In this document: in pieces, positions 1 to 6,440 of the stretch | How positions within the stretch are numbered: position 1 is the stretch's first letter | How the letters are laid out: every line of letters begins with the position of its first letter | Origin: CAYRML01 sp050942825 | Lineage (GTDB): Bacteria > Bacillota > Dehalobacteriia > UBA4068 | NCBI GenBank assembly: GCA_050942825.1 | Contig: JBMNOA010000056.1 | Location: 1-8,047 of the forward strand | DNA: 8,047 nt | Direction of reading: 5' to 3' | Position numbers and translations under genes: made by a program | The notes under the pieces: generated by a model | What the model saw: only the letters and a program-made list of their open reading frames with translations | Database searches by the model: none | What the model was told of the DNA's origin: nothing

Positions 1-87
1 CGCCGTTGTGATGTCATATCCGTCCGGTGCAGCTTGAAGTCGTTCAATAAGTACCGGGATCACTTCTGCCAACTTGGTCTTGTTCAT
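1..87 (-). CDS. Partial hypothetical protein (N-terminal 29 codons)
   Basis: An open frame reads off the left edge. It starts at an ATG on the minus strand, with GGGAGG placed about seven bases upstream, which is what identifies it as a real gene start. The visible peptide begins MNKTKLAEVIPVLIERLQAA and continues for nine more residues, giving an amphipathic helix-like stretch with no recognisable motif. It lies 77 bases downstream of the 63-residue gene on the same strand and may be the next member of the WYL-led gene set. Function cannot be assigned from this fragment. Confidence 0.6.
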   Translation of the reverse strand, partial: MNKTKLAEVIPVLIERLQAAPDGYDITTA

Positions 88-164
88 ACCTGTTCCTCCC
101 GCATCTTTTGATGAGTAAATCATACAGTAGTTACTGGCACTGTTGGCCGCTTTCGGGGCGACAA

Positions 165-356
165 TTACCACTCATCAAACACTTCGTCAATTAGCATCAT
201 CTCTTCGATGCTGTAAGGCTTATTCTTTGCTTTCTTCTTCAGCTCTTTATAGGTTTTATCGTCTACCCAGATATCCCGCTTTTCCATGACCTTTTTCTTC
301 TGGCCGAAAAAGCCGGTCTTCTCAACTTCCACGAGAGCTTTGACTTTATGCTTCAT
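165..356 (-). CDS. Small charged hypothetical protein, 63 aa
   Basis: This short gene has a strong ribosome binding site (GGAGG, seven bases before the ATG). Its first 11 bases overlap the end of the exonuclease gene, so the two are probably translationally coupled. The protein is lysine-rich in its first two thirds (clusters QKKKVMEKR and KELKKKAKNK) and acidic at the C-terminus (SIEEMMLIDEVFDEW). That charge split could suit a nucleic-acid or partner-binding accessory protein. There is no signal peptide or membrane segment. I do not recognise the family. The coupling suggests it works with the exonuclease, but that is inference. Confidence 0.7.
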   Translation of the reverse strand: MKHKVKALVEVEKTGFFGQKKKVMEKRDIWVDDKTYKELKKKAKNKPYSIEEMMLIDEVFDEW

Positions 357-969
357 GTGAATACCTCCGTGAAGGACGGCTTCTCAGTTCCTCGATAGAG
401 ATCCTGTACTCTGACATATACCTGCGCATGTAGTCATAGCACTGGTTGGTAAGGATCACATCTGACAACGCACGGTGAGCATGTTCGTTATGCAGTTGAA
501 AGCGTTCTTCCAAATCACAAAGCCTGTGATGATGTTCTTCCGGGAAGAGCTTACGGCTCAGACGGAGCGTGTCCACAAAGTCGTTGCGGAAGCCATACCC
601 AAAACAGCGAACACAGTTCTCGTATAGGAAGTTGATATCAAAGTTCACGTTGTGTCCCATTACCAAGGATGTGCCCACAAAACTCATAAACTCCGGAAGA
701 ACCTGCTCGATGCTACCAGCGTCCTGAACCATCTCATTTGTAATGCCGGTCAGGTCTGTGATGAAGGGGCTGATCCGATGCGGCGGTTTTACAAAGGCTG
801 TGAAGGTGTCTACGATGTCAAACTCTTTAACCTTGATCGCGCCGATTTCGATGATGCTGTCATCTGCCGGGTTCAGTCCCGTTGTTTCTAAGTCCAGAAG
901 AACATAATCAGAAGGCAGTTCAATTAAGCTGAGGCCTTTATCTGGCCTGCGCTCATCTGTAGTGGTCAT
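346..969 (-). CDS. DEDDh 3'-5' exonuclease, DNA polymerase III epsilon-like
   Basis: The 207-residue protein carries all three motifs of the DEDDh exonuclease family. Exo I is DLETTGL with D26 and E28, Exo II is HNVNFDINFL with D111, and Exo III is HRALSDV with H165 and D170. These residues bind the two metal ions that hydrolyse DNA or RNA from the 3' end, and the full set predicts an active cytoplasmic enzyme. It is an isolated exonuclease domain with a short C-terminal tail, not a polymerase fusion. It resembles the stand-alone epsilon-like (DnaQ/PolC-exo) proteins that are often carried on mobile elements. The start has AAGGGA upstream. It lies 24 bases after the 232-residue gene and overlaps the next small gene, so it is in an operon. 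The substrate is unknown; repair, RNA turnover or defence are all possible. Confidence 0.9.
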   Translation of the reverse strand: MTTTDERRPDKGLSLIELPSDYVLLDLETTGLNPADDSIIEIGAIKVKEFDIVDTFTAFVKPPHRISPFITDLTGITNEMVQDAGSIEQVLPEFMSFVGTSLVMGHNVNFDINFLYENCVRCFGYGFRNDFVDTLRLSRKLFPEEHHHRLCDLEERFQLHNEHAHRALSDVILTNQCYDYMRRYMSEYRISIEELRSRPSRRYSHEA

Positions 970-993
970 GTTTTCCCTTCTTTCGGGATAGTA

Positions 994-1692
994 TCAGGTG
1001 AGAAGATACCTTGGATGAAAGTCATGCTCTGAATCTTCGTAATTACCTGTTTCGTAGTTAAGCTGATGCCATACTTGATGCAGGATATCGTCTGGAAGCG
1101 GCATAGGCTGACCGTCGTTTCCAAGATAGGCGTAATGCAGTTTATCGCCCAATATCCATAGGACATCAGAAGGAAGCTCTTTAATGCTGAGATCGTCTGC
1201 CCCTGCCCATGCAACCTGTCCATTTTGGCCGATACCTAATGATGTGCCCGTCAGCCAGTCAGCTCCATATTCCTGCCCAGCAATAAAGTTCATAGAGACA
1301 TTCCCGATGAACCGCAGAAGAATATGAATATCGTGGGTGTCATACTCTAACAACACATCAATGCGGTCTGGCGCGGCGCTGTATTCGACCTTCTCTATCC
1401 GAAAATCATGGAAACCCCAAAACATATCAAGGAGGTCAGTCAGTTCTGCTTCTGTTTCTGCGCAGAGCCAATACTTACTGCTTGCAGCATCTGGAGCATC
1501 ATCGGCTTCAGTTCGCCTCCCGGCGCAAATAGTCGGCAGTAGTTCAAGAAAATGCAGGCCGATGGCAGCTGCGTCGTAATGGTTGGCTTCGCAGATGAAG
1601 CGCAACGCTTCGGGAGTCAGTATCCTGCTGTTGATCTTATCGGATAGATACTGCTGATATTTCTCGTATTCCTTATTGGGAATTTGCTTCAT
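994..1692 (-). CDS. Hypothetical protein, 232 aa, acidic
   Basis: I do not recognise this protein. The chosen start gives a first peptide MKQIPNKEYEKYQQYLSDKI with AGGAGG seven bases upstream. The same frame stays open for another 37 codons, but that extension overlaps the SLOG gene and lacks a ribosome binding site. The protein has a helical N-terminal part (about 5-57), an Ala/Asp/Glu-rich linker (about 58-72), and a beta-rich middle whose segment FHDFRIEKVEY (94-104) is followed by alternating hydrophobic strands up to about 138. The C-terminal part is rich in aromatic and acidic residues. No catalytic motif, signal peptide or membrane segment is visible. It begins 11 bases after the SLOG stop and runs into the exonuclease gene, so it is co-transcribed with both. 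Confidence 0.8.
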   Translation of the reverse strand: MKQIPNKEYEKYQQYLSDKINSRILTPEALRFICEANHYDAAAIGLHFLELLPTICAGRRTEADDAPDAASSKYWLCAETEAELTDLLDMFWGFHDFRIEKVEYSAAPDRIDVLLEYDTHDIHILLRFIGNVSMNFIAGQEYGADWLTGTSLGIGQNGQVAWAGADDLSIKELPSDVLWILGDKLHYAYLGNDGQPMPLPDDILHQVWHQLNYETGNYEDSEHDFHPRYLLT

Positions 1693-1703
1693 GGGATTGC
1701 CTC

Positions 1704-2210
1704 CTATTGTTCGGCCAAGTTGATGACCTTCAAACCGTTGGCTTTGGCATAGTCTACGGTATAAGCTGTGCCGCCTGAATCGCTCGTTAAGTAACTGATG
1801 CACAAGCTGCTGTTATCTACAAGATGGCGGTTGCGCTTCTGCATACAGCCACGGAAGTATTGTTCTGACGTGTAAACTACCTTATCAGCTTGCGCTTTGA
1901 TCTTTTCATAGGTCTCCACGTCCGCTTCCTTCCATCCTCGCGTCTGATTTAGACACGGAAGGACAAGAATAAGCTTGATGTCCGGGTAGTCCTTTTTCAA
2001 ATCCAGAACGGTTTTAGCGGCCAAGGTGTCAAAGCCCAATGCACCGCCTGCCCCAAAAAAGCGGTATCCATCCTTGATGCAGGAGACTATAGTGCGTTTC
2101 AGCTTTTTTCTTAATGATATGAGTTGCAGGGCAGGTATCTCCCGGTGGCCGGTGAAGCAAGCAGTCTGCTCTTTGATGATAACCACATCCTCATTTTCAG
2201 CTGCTTTCAT
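1704..2210 (-). CDS. SLOG-superfamily (YpsA/DUF1273-like) protein
   Basis: The 168-residue protein has the signatures of a SLOG Rossmann-like domain. There is an N-terminal CFTGHR (18-23), a glycine loop GAGGALGFD (53-61) after the second helix, a strand ILVLPC (81-86), and a late GGTAYTVDYA (146-155). SLOG domains bind nucleotides or nucleotide-derived ligands. Relatives include YpsA, DprA/Smf and the LOG phosphoribohydrolases, and several act as ligand sensors in bacterial conflict systems. The region RNRHLVDNSSLCISYL (126-141) resembles the substrate-pocket helix and strand of the family. The protein is single-domain, with no fused effector. It precedes the 232-residue gene by 11 bases and follows a 75-base gap that may hold its own promoter. 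Which ligand it binds, and whether it is an enzyme or sensor, cannot be read from the sequence. Confidence 0.85.
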   Translation of the reverse strand: MKAAENEDVVIIKEQTACFTGHREIPALQLISLRKKLKRTIVSCIKDGYRFFGAGGALGFDTLAAKTVLDLKKDYPDIKLILVLPCLNQTRGWKEADVETYEKIKAQADKVVYTSEQYFRGCMQKRNRHLVDNSSLCISYLTSDSGGTAYTVDYAKANGLKVINLAEQ

Positions 2211-2248
2211 TGTACTTCACCACCTGTCCCATAAATGTCCCTCGGTTA

Positions 2249-2270
2249 TATAAGCTATCTATAAGCTATC
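2249..2270. repeat. Perfect tandem 11-base repeat upstream of the SLOG gene
   Basis: TATAAGCTATC occurs twice back to back in the 75-base gap between the hydrolase stop and the SLOG start. Read on the minus strand the units lie 39 to 60 bases before the SLOG ATG and supply TTATA-type elements. TTGTCG sits just upstream and could act as a weak -35. It may be an operator or promoter for the SLOG-exonuclease part of the operon, or a chance duplication. Confidence 0.45.
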
Positions 2271-2285
2271 TCGACAAACTGGAAG

Positions 2286-3047
2286 TTATCTTCCTGAAAG
2301 AGTTGACGTTTCCATATAGCTTCGCAGGATATCGCAAGCTTTTTTATCTGCTCTACCTTTGAACATATGGCCGCCGCCTTCTATTTCCTCATATCTGCAA
2401 TCCAGGTAGATGTCCTTCAACTTCCGGGCATAGCTGATGTTAACGATCGTATCAGCTGTGCCATGGATCAGCAGCACAGGTCCCGTATATCCCTTTAGCT
2501 TTTCATAAGGATTCAAGTCGATCACTGTTCTGGCATAATCACCGCCCAGCTTCATCGGGAAGCGTCCAAGCACAGCAGGGATGCTATTGGGGTCAAACCT
2601 GAAAAACATCATCCTTCCTTTACGGGCATCATCTGGGATGCACACAGCAGGATAGAACAGGATCAGCCGATCTATCAGTTTTTTTCCAAGCTCAGCGGCC
2701 AATAATCCGGAGACAAATCCGCCCTGACTGCAGCCGAGGAGCGAGATGCTTGTGGGGGAGAATTGTTCTTTCACGCCTCCAACTACTGCCATAAGATCAT
2801 CCTTCTCGGTGAAAACCGTCATATCCTGGCTGCGTCCGTCGCTCCTGCTGATGATCCCGCCGCCGCAGAAATCAAATGTGACGGCGAGAAATCCCAGTTC
2901 TGCCAGCAGCTTTGCATACTTATGGCACATCCGTTCATTTGCCATAAATCCATGACTCAGGATCACAGCATCCTGTGGATGGCTTTTCTTTCCAAACACA
3001 TGACCACGTATTATTAGATTGCCACGATTGAATTCAATTTTCTTCAT
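2286..3047 (-). CDS. Alpha/beta hydrolase, cinnamoyl/feruloyl-esterase-like
   Basis: The 253-residue protein is a complete alpha/beta hydrolase. The oxyanion-hole HGF lies at 32-34 and the nucleophile elbow GCSQGG has Ser107. The acid is most likely Asp199 in HGTADTIVNISYA, and the catalytic base is His227 in GGGHMF. Spacing and length match the intracellular cinnamoyl/feruloyl esterases of gut Firmicutes, which cleave hydroxycinnamate esters. Related hydrolases with other small ester substrates look much the same, so the substrate is uncertain. There is no signal peptide, so it acts in the cytoplasm. It begins 36 bases after the WYL regulator, with AAAGGA upstream, and is probably co-transcribed with it. 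The stop codon lies in a small GGAAG/CTTCC inverted repeat. Confidence 0.88.
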   Translation of the reverse strand: MKKIEFNRGNLIIRGHVFGKKSHPQDAVILSHGFMANERMCHKYAKLLAELGFLAVTFDFCGGGIISRSDGRSQDMTVFTEKDDLMAVVGGVKEQFSPTSISLLGCSQGGFVSGLLAAELGKKLIDRLILFYPAVCIPDDARKGRMMFFRFDPNSIPAVLGRFPMKLGGDYARTVIDLNPYEKLKGYTGPVLLIHGTADTIVNISYARKLKDIYLDCRYEEIEGGGHMFKGRADKKACDILRSYMETSTLSGR

Positions 3048-3083
3048 CTCAGGCTCATCCTTTTAAATCCCGATTTGTACGCC

Positions 3084-4073
3084 TCAAAGGTACTGCCGAT
3101 ACAGACGCTTGGCTTCTTCCTGCATCTGTTCGACAACAGCCTTTGGAGCTGTAATTTTAATGTTCTCACCTAAAGCAATTACCCATCCAAGGAATTGCTT
3201 ACTGATTGCAACTTCAACAATGGCAGAAAAGTGTTCTTCGTCGATTGGATGCAGCATGATATCCTTGCCGAAGCGATCAATCAGTACTCCGGCCATGTCG
3301 TTTGTACCTTCCAGCGTGACCGAAGTCTGCTCACCGCTGAACATCCCGAAAAGGCTCTTTGAGTAACGCGGCATATCAAATGATTTGAACGCTTTCTGAC
3401 CTTCACGCTTGCAGTCAACGATGTCAATGTTCAGCATCTTATCAACGCGATAGTGCTTGATCATCTCTTCCTCTGCGTCATAAGCCAGCATGTAATAGTA
3501 CTCATCGTCCCACATCAGTCCCCAAGGGGAGAGTACATACCAAGCACCATCCTTACGCAGCTCCATTTTCTTTTTTACTGTCCACTGGAAATACTGAAAG
3601 CGGATCTGCTTGTCGGAACTGATAGCTTCATGGATTGCATCCACGTTATAATAAACGCTCTCATTCATCGTCTTGACGCGGCCAGAGATAACCACCTGAC
3701 GCTGAAGATGCTTGGCTTCATACTTGCTGACCAGTGCTTCCAGCTTTTTGATCAGCTCCTTTGACTTTTTCTCCGTGATGAACTTGGCGCTCTGGACGGA
3801 ATCGACCAGCAACTTCAGCTCAGGAAGTTCAAAGTCTCTGTGGCCGAGATGATAGTATACGTTCCGGCCTATCTGTTCACTGATGATATCCAGCCCAAAG
3901 GCCCTAAGCTCCTCAAAGTCACGGTAGAGTGCTTTGCGCTCTGCATTGACATCATACTTGGCAAGCTTCGTGATGATATCCTGCGTGGTCAGAGAGTGCT
4001 CATCGTCCGTTTCTTCGGAGAGGATCTTTACCAGATAGAGCATCTTCAGTTTTTGATTTTCGCCCTTTGCCAT
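3084..4073 (-). CDS. WYL-domain transcriptional regulator (YafY/BrxR-like architecture)
   Basis: The 329-residue protein has an N-terminal winged helix-turn-helix (about 8-78, including the recognition-type segment NAERKALYRDFEELRAFG), a linker helix region, and a WYL domain (about 140-215, with YVLSPWGLMW at 179-188, YYYMLAY at 192-198 and HYRVDKM at 207-213). A C-terminal WCX-like extension covers about 250-325. WYL domains bind ligands, often nucleic-acid or nucleotide signals, and control DNA binding of the fused HTH. Members of this architecture regulate phage-defence loci (BrxR, CapW) as well as metabolic genes. I chose the ATG at 4073 because GGAGG lies eight bases before it; the in-frame GTG at 4082 and ATG at 4079 overlap or abut that site. 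A clear promoter with direct repeats precedes the gene, suggesting autoregulation. Confidence 0.9.
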   Translation of the reverse strand: MAKGENQKLKMLYLVKILSEETDDEHSLTTQDIITKLAKYDVNAERKALYRDFEELRAFGLDIISEQIGRNVYYHLGHRDFELPELKLLVDSVQSAKFITEKKSKELIKKLEALVSKYEAKHLQRQVVISGRVKTMNESVYYNVDAIHEAISSDKQIRFQYFQWTVKKKMELRKDGAWYVLSPWGLMWDDEYYYMLAYDAEEEMIKHYRVDKMLNIDIVDCKREGQKAFKSFDMPRYSKSLFGMFSGEQTSVTLEGTNDMAGVLIDRFGKDIMLHPIDEEHFSAIVEVAISKQFLGWVIALGENIKITAPKAVVEQMQEEAKRLYRQYL

Positions 4074-4094
4074 ACTCATCACCTCCGGGAAAAT

Positions 4095-4133
4095 AGTTGC
4101 CCATATTATAGCATAGAAGTTGCCTATAGTAAA
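4095..4133 (-). promoter_or_regulatory. Promoter of the WYL operon with flanking direct repeats
   Basis: On the minus strand a consensus -10 TATAAT (4105-4110) has TG one base upstream (extended -10). It is separated by 17 bases from TTTACT (4128-4133), a 4/6 match to the -35 consensus. Two copies of GGCAACT (4095-4101 and 4118-4124), 23 bases apart and so about two helical turns, flank the -10. That placement is what an autoregulatory WYL/HTH operator would look like. The promoter call is firm; the operator role is inferred. Confidence 0.75.
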
Positions 4134-4159
4134 GAACCGAGTACCAAATTTGAGACAGG

Positions 4160-4200
4160 TTTATAAAGAAAGACCGGCAGCCTTAAAAACTGTCGGTCTT
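4160..4200 (-). terminator. Intrinsic terminator of the mobilization operon
   Basis: An 11-base-pair inverted repeat with one G.U pair (arms 4170-4180 and 4190-4200, nine-base loop) lies five bases beyond the relaxase coding region. Read on the minus strand it is followed by UCUUUAUAAA, a U-rich tail. It should stop the mobC-relaxase transcript before it enters the WYL promoter, insulating the two operons. Confidence 0.85.
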
Positions 4201-4204
4201 GTGA

Positions 4205-5806
4205 TCATGAGAGTTCCTGATCGTGCTCTCTCATGGCTTCCGGAGTATCACGCAGAATACTCTGAACATTAGCCTGAATTGTTTGCAGCTCCCGGTACTT
4301 GGCTCTGGCAAAGGAGTAGGATTCATACTGCTCATTTTTCTTTGCGGTCAGTTCCTCTTTCTCTGCGCGAAGCTGCTTGAGCGTCGGGATCTTTTCGCCG
4401 CCTGATAACTCATTGAGCGCCTTCCTTGCTGCCTCGTAGAGCAGGATTTCGGACTCATGTTCTTGACGGAACTGCTTCTTGTTTTTGGCCTTCATGTATT
4501 CGCCGTAAACTTTCTTGTTGGCGAGATACTGCCCCGTGTTTCTGATCAGAAGGTTCACGGTTTTCAGCCGCTTTTCTGTCGCAAGCAGTGCGTCATGCTT
4601 TGACTGCTGATCTGCCTGCGTAGAAGAGAGCAAAGCATCAAGCTCTTCTCGCGTTCCAATTCCGTTTTCCTGAAGGAAAGCAATCGTCTTTGACATCTGT
4701 TGGAGGTTGCTGATCTTCACCTTCTGCGCGTAGTACTTGTTCTGCTGCGCCTTTGCGCAGTTCTGAAGATCCACGATAAGACGGATGGACGCATTTGGCT
4801 TTCCATGCGGCCTGCCGGGTCGAGATGGAGTGCTTTTTTCTGATCTGCGTTGTTGCTCTGCCAGCCTCCTCTGCGCGTTCCGGAAGTAGCTTTCCATAAA
4901 GCCTTTATCAAAGTCGGTTCCAAGCTTTCGTGCGGAGATAGCTTTGCTACGATCCGGAATCTGATAGCTCAATCTGCCACGGCTCTCATGTACAGAGATG
5001 CCGTAGTTTTCAAAAAGCTTTCTCTGAAATTCTTTCATGCTAAAGCTATCGGCCAGTGTTGTGCTGATGGCTTGTCGCAAGGTGCCAAGCTGCGTTTCAT
5101 ATTTCGTTGCCGTGGGCGTAATGCCTGCGGCAATCTTTTTTTGATTCTCCGCATCAAGTGCTGCTTGTCCGCGACGCTGTGCCCAATACTCCCGGTCGGT
5201 GATCCTGACCTTTGCCGGAGAGAGGAGATCCACCTGATAAAGGGATTCCCGCTGGCACATTTCCATCGTCTCTTGTTTCAGAAACTCCAAGAAGTTTTTC
5301 GAGACATGATGCTTGAAACCGGCCAGAGCATCAGCTGGTCTCTCCATAAACGGCTCACGTTCTACATCGAGTTTTCGGAGACTGTTGAACACGATATGCA
5401 CATGAATATTACCGGCTTTGTTATGACCGTCAGTGTGAGTGCAAACGATGATCTGATGGCCGGGGAAATGCCTCCTCGCAAATTCCATTCCAAGCTCCTG
5501 TGCTCGTTGCGGAGTGAGACCGTTATCTTCTTTATCGCGGGGGTCGAAACTGATGATGTAGTGATGAGCTTTGATCTCTTCGCGGCTATTGTTTTTACCG
5601 TACTGTCGGTTAAGCCGGGTACATTCACTGCCGTATGTTTCGGGCGTACAGTTGATGCCTTCAAGCATGACAAACTGCCTCCGGATCATCTCGCCATTTT
5701 CATCAAGGATAGGATTGTTCGTGAATTCATCATGCTCGAATTTGAGGTAGGCCAGCGCATCGGAATAGCTGACATTCTTGATGGCTATGTGCTTAATGAG
5801 AGCCAT
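4205..5806 (-). CDS. MobA/VirD2-type relaxase (mobilization nuclease)
   Basis: This 533-residue protein should nick one strand at oriT, stay attached to the 5' end and lead it into the recipient. The N-terminal relaxase domain (about 1-215) shows HHYIISFDPRD (81-91) and the histidine triad motif CTHTDGHNKAGNIHVHIVFNS region (122-142), with H128, H135 and H137 as probable metal ligands. Candidate nicking tyrosines are Y14 and Y20 in the first motif. Residues about 243-310 form a second conserved region, and about 345-515 is mostly charged helix likely to form coiled coils. The start overlaps the mobC end by 14 bases, with GGAG seven bases upstream, so translation is coupled. There is no primase or helicase fusion. 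Length is normal for MOBP/MOBQ-like relaxases of Firmicute integrative elements. No secretion-system genes are visible in the window. Confidence 0.93.
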   Translation of the reverse strand: MALIKHIAIKNVSYSDALAYLKFEHDEFTNNPILDENGEMIRRQFVMLEGINCTPETYGSECTRLNRQYGKNNSREEIKAHHYIISFDPRDKEDNGLTPQRAQELGMEFARRHFPGHQIIVCTHTDGHNKAGNIHVHIVFNSLRKLDVEREPFMERPADALAGFKHHVSKNFLEFLKQETMEMCQRESLYQVDLLSPAKVRITDREYWAQRRGQAALDAENQKKIAAGITPTATKYETQLGTLRQAISTTLADSFSMKEFQRKLFENYGISVHESRGRLSYQIPDRSKAISARKLGTDFDKGFMESYFRNAQRRLAEQQRRSEKSTPSRPGRPHGKPNASIRLIVDLQNCAKAQQNKYYAQKVKISNLQQMSKTIAFLQENGIGTREELDALLSSTQADQQSKHDALLATEKRLKTVNLLIRNTGQYLANKKVYGEYMKAKNKKQFRQEHESEILLYEAARKALNELSGGEKIPTLKQLRAEKEELTAKKNEQYESYSFARAKYRELQTIQANVQSILRDTPEAMREHDQELS

Positions 5807-6170
5807 ATTCTTTCTCCAATTCTTCGTTGCAGCGAATCACCATCTTATCGATCTCCTGAAGCGCATGATGCAGTTCCTTTGCCAGAGGATTTGTCATCAA
5901 GCCTCCCTCATTGAAGTACCGGGCAATCTGATTAAGATTGCTGCCGAGCTTGTTCAGCTTGGCAAGTTCAGAGACCAGAGCTGTGTCATCATGGAAGATA
6001 GTCGGCTGCGCTTTTGGCGTTTTCCCGGCGACGAGGCTACGAATATATTCTCCTCGTGTGAGACCAGCCTTATGAGCATTCTCCGAGAGAACCGCGTATA
6101 GATCCTCCGTGAACCTTACAGGTAACTGATGTACCTTTGCTGGCGGCGTTTTCTTCGATGGCCTTGCCAT
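5793..6170 (-). CDS. mobC: MobC-family relaxosome accessory protein
   Basis: The 125-residue protein combines a ribbon-helix-helix-like DNA-binding segment (LPVRFTEDLYAVLSENAHKAGLTRGEYIRSLVAG, about 16-49) with the MobC motif LNKLGSNLNQIARYFNEGG (72-90) and a C-terminal helix. MobC proteins bind oriT next to the nic site and help melt it for the relaxase, and many also repress their own operon. The basic N-terminal tail (MARPSKKTPPAK) fits DNA contact. GGGAGG lies seven bases before the ATG. The gene is first in the mob operon, directly beside the repeat-rich region proposed as oriT, which supports the assignment. No strong promoter was found immediately upstream. Confidence 0.92.
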   Translation of the reverse strand: MARPSKKTPPAKVHQLPVRFTEDLYAVLSENAHKAGLTRGEYIRSLVAGKTPKAQPTIFHDDTALVSELAKLNKLGSNLNQIARYFNEGGLMTNPLAKELHHALQEIDKMVIRCNEELEKEYGSH

Positions 6171-6233
6171 GCGATTTCCTCCCTTCTGGATAGTAGGAGA
6201 CTATTCAGATGCTGTGAGACCGCAGGACGAACC

Positions 6234-6300
6234 GTTGCAGAAACTGCAACCCTTCATCGAGGGCTTGGGGAACAGAAATCCCCAACAAGTGCCGGGGTGT
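6234..6300 (+). other. oriT: Candidate origin of transfer (oriT)
   Basis: Immediately upstream of mobC lie a perfect 7-base inverted repeat with a 3-base loop (GTTGCAG at 6234-6240, CTGCAAC at 6244-6250), then a second perfect 7-base repeat (TTGGGGA at 6265-6271, TCCCCAA at 6279-6285). CAAGTGCCGGGGTGT follows at 6286-6300. An inverted repeat followed closely by an AAGTGC-type sequence resembles the layout of RSF1010 and staphylococcal plasmid oriTs, where the nick lies within TAAGTGCGCCCT or similar. By that analogy the nic site would be near 6292-6294 on the plus strand. The location beside mobC is as expected. Exact nic position and strand are inference. Confidence 0.6.
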
Positions 6301-6303
6301 AGA

Positions 6304-6320
6304 AGCTCATGAAATGAGTT
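6304..6320. repeat. Short inverted repeat next to the oriT candidate
   Basis: AGCTCAT and ATGAGTT pair over seven positions (one G.T) around a GAA loop. It lies just beyond the proposed nic sequence and may be part of oriT or a protein-binding site. It has no U-tract on either strand, so it is not a terminator. Confidence 0.45.
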
Positions 6321-6347
6321 ATTGCATCCCAAGGCGAAACTTGCTCT

Positions 6348-6376
6348 AAAAAAGTCTCCTCACTTAGAAGTGGGGA
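6348..6376 (-). terminator. Terminator-like hairpin upstream of mobC
   Basis: Arms 6357-6364 and 6369-6376 form an 8-base-pair stem (one G.T) with a TAGA loop. On the minus strand the stem is followed after three bases by six U residues (6348-6353). It could stop antisense transcripts coming from the BREX side, attenuate a mob transcript that starts farther right, or simply be another oriT arm. The short spacer before the U-run makes it a weaker terminator than the one at 4160-4200. Confidence 0.4.
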
Positions 6377-6440
6377 CGGAATTCGGATAACTCTAACAAG
6401 CAAACTCGTAAATCACTCCAAGAAAATTCATTTCGCGCAG

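Noticed and set aside
102..113. CATC/GATG mini-hairpin before the leftmost gene
   Set aside because: A four-base stem is expected by chance and has no further support.
966..1223. 85-codon minus-strand open frame
   Set aside because: It is out of frame inside the 232-residue gene, with no ribosome binding site or recognisable motif.
1693..1803. 37-codon N-terminal extension of the 232-residue protein
   Set aside because: It overlaps the SLOG coding region and lacks a ribosome binding site, while the internal ATG at 1692 has AGGAGG at ideal spacing.
2281..2294. GGAAG/CTTCC hairpin over the hydrolase stop codon as a terminator
   Set aside because: The stem is only five base pairs and has no U-run after it on the minus strand.
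4074..4082. Earlier GTG/ATG starts for the WYL regulator
   Set aside because: These codons overlap or abut the GGAGG site itself. The ATG at 4073 is eight bases from it.
4850..5914. 354-codon open frame on the plus strand
   Set aside because: It lies antisense to the relaxase, whose motifs are unmistakable. It has no ribosome binding site and the peptide has no family-like pattern.
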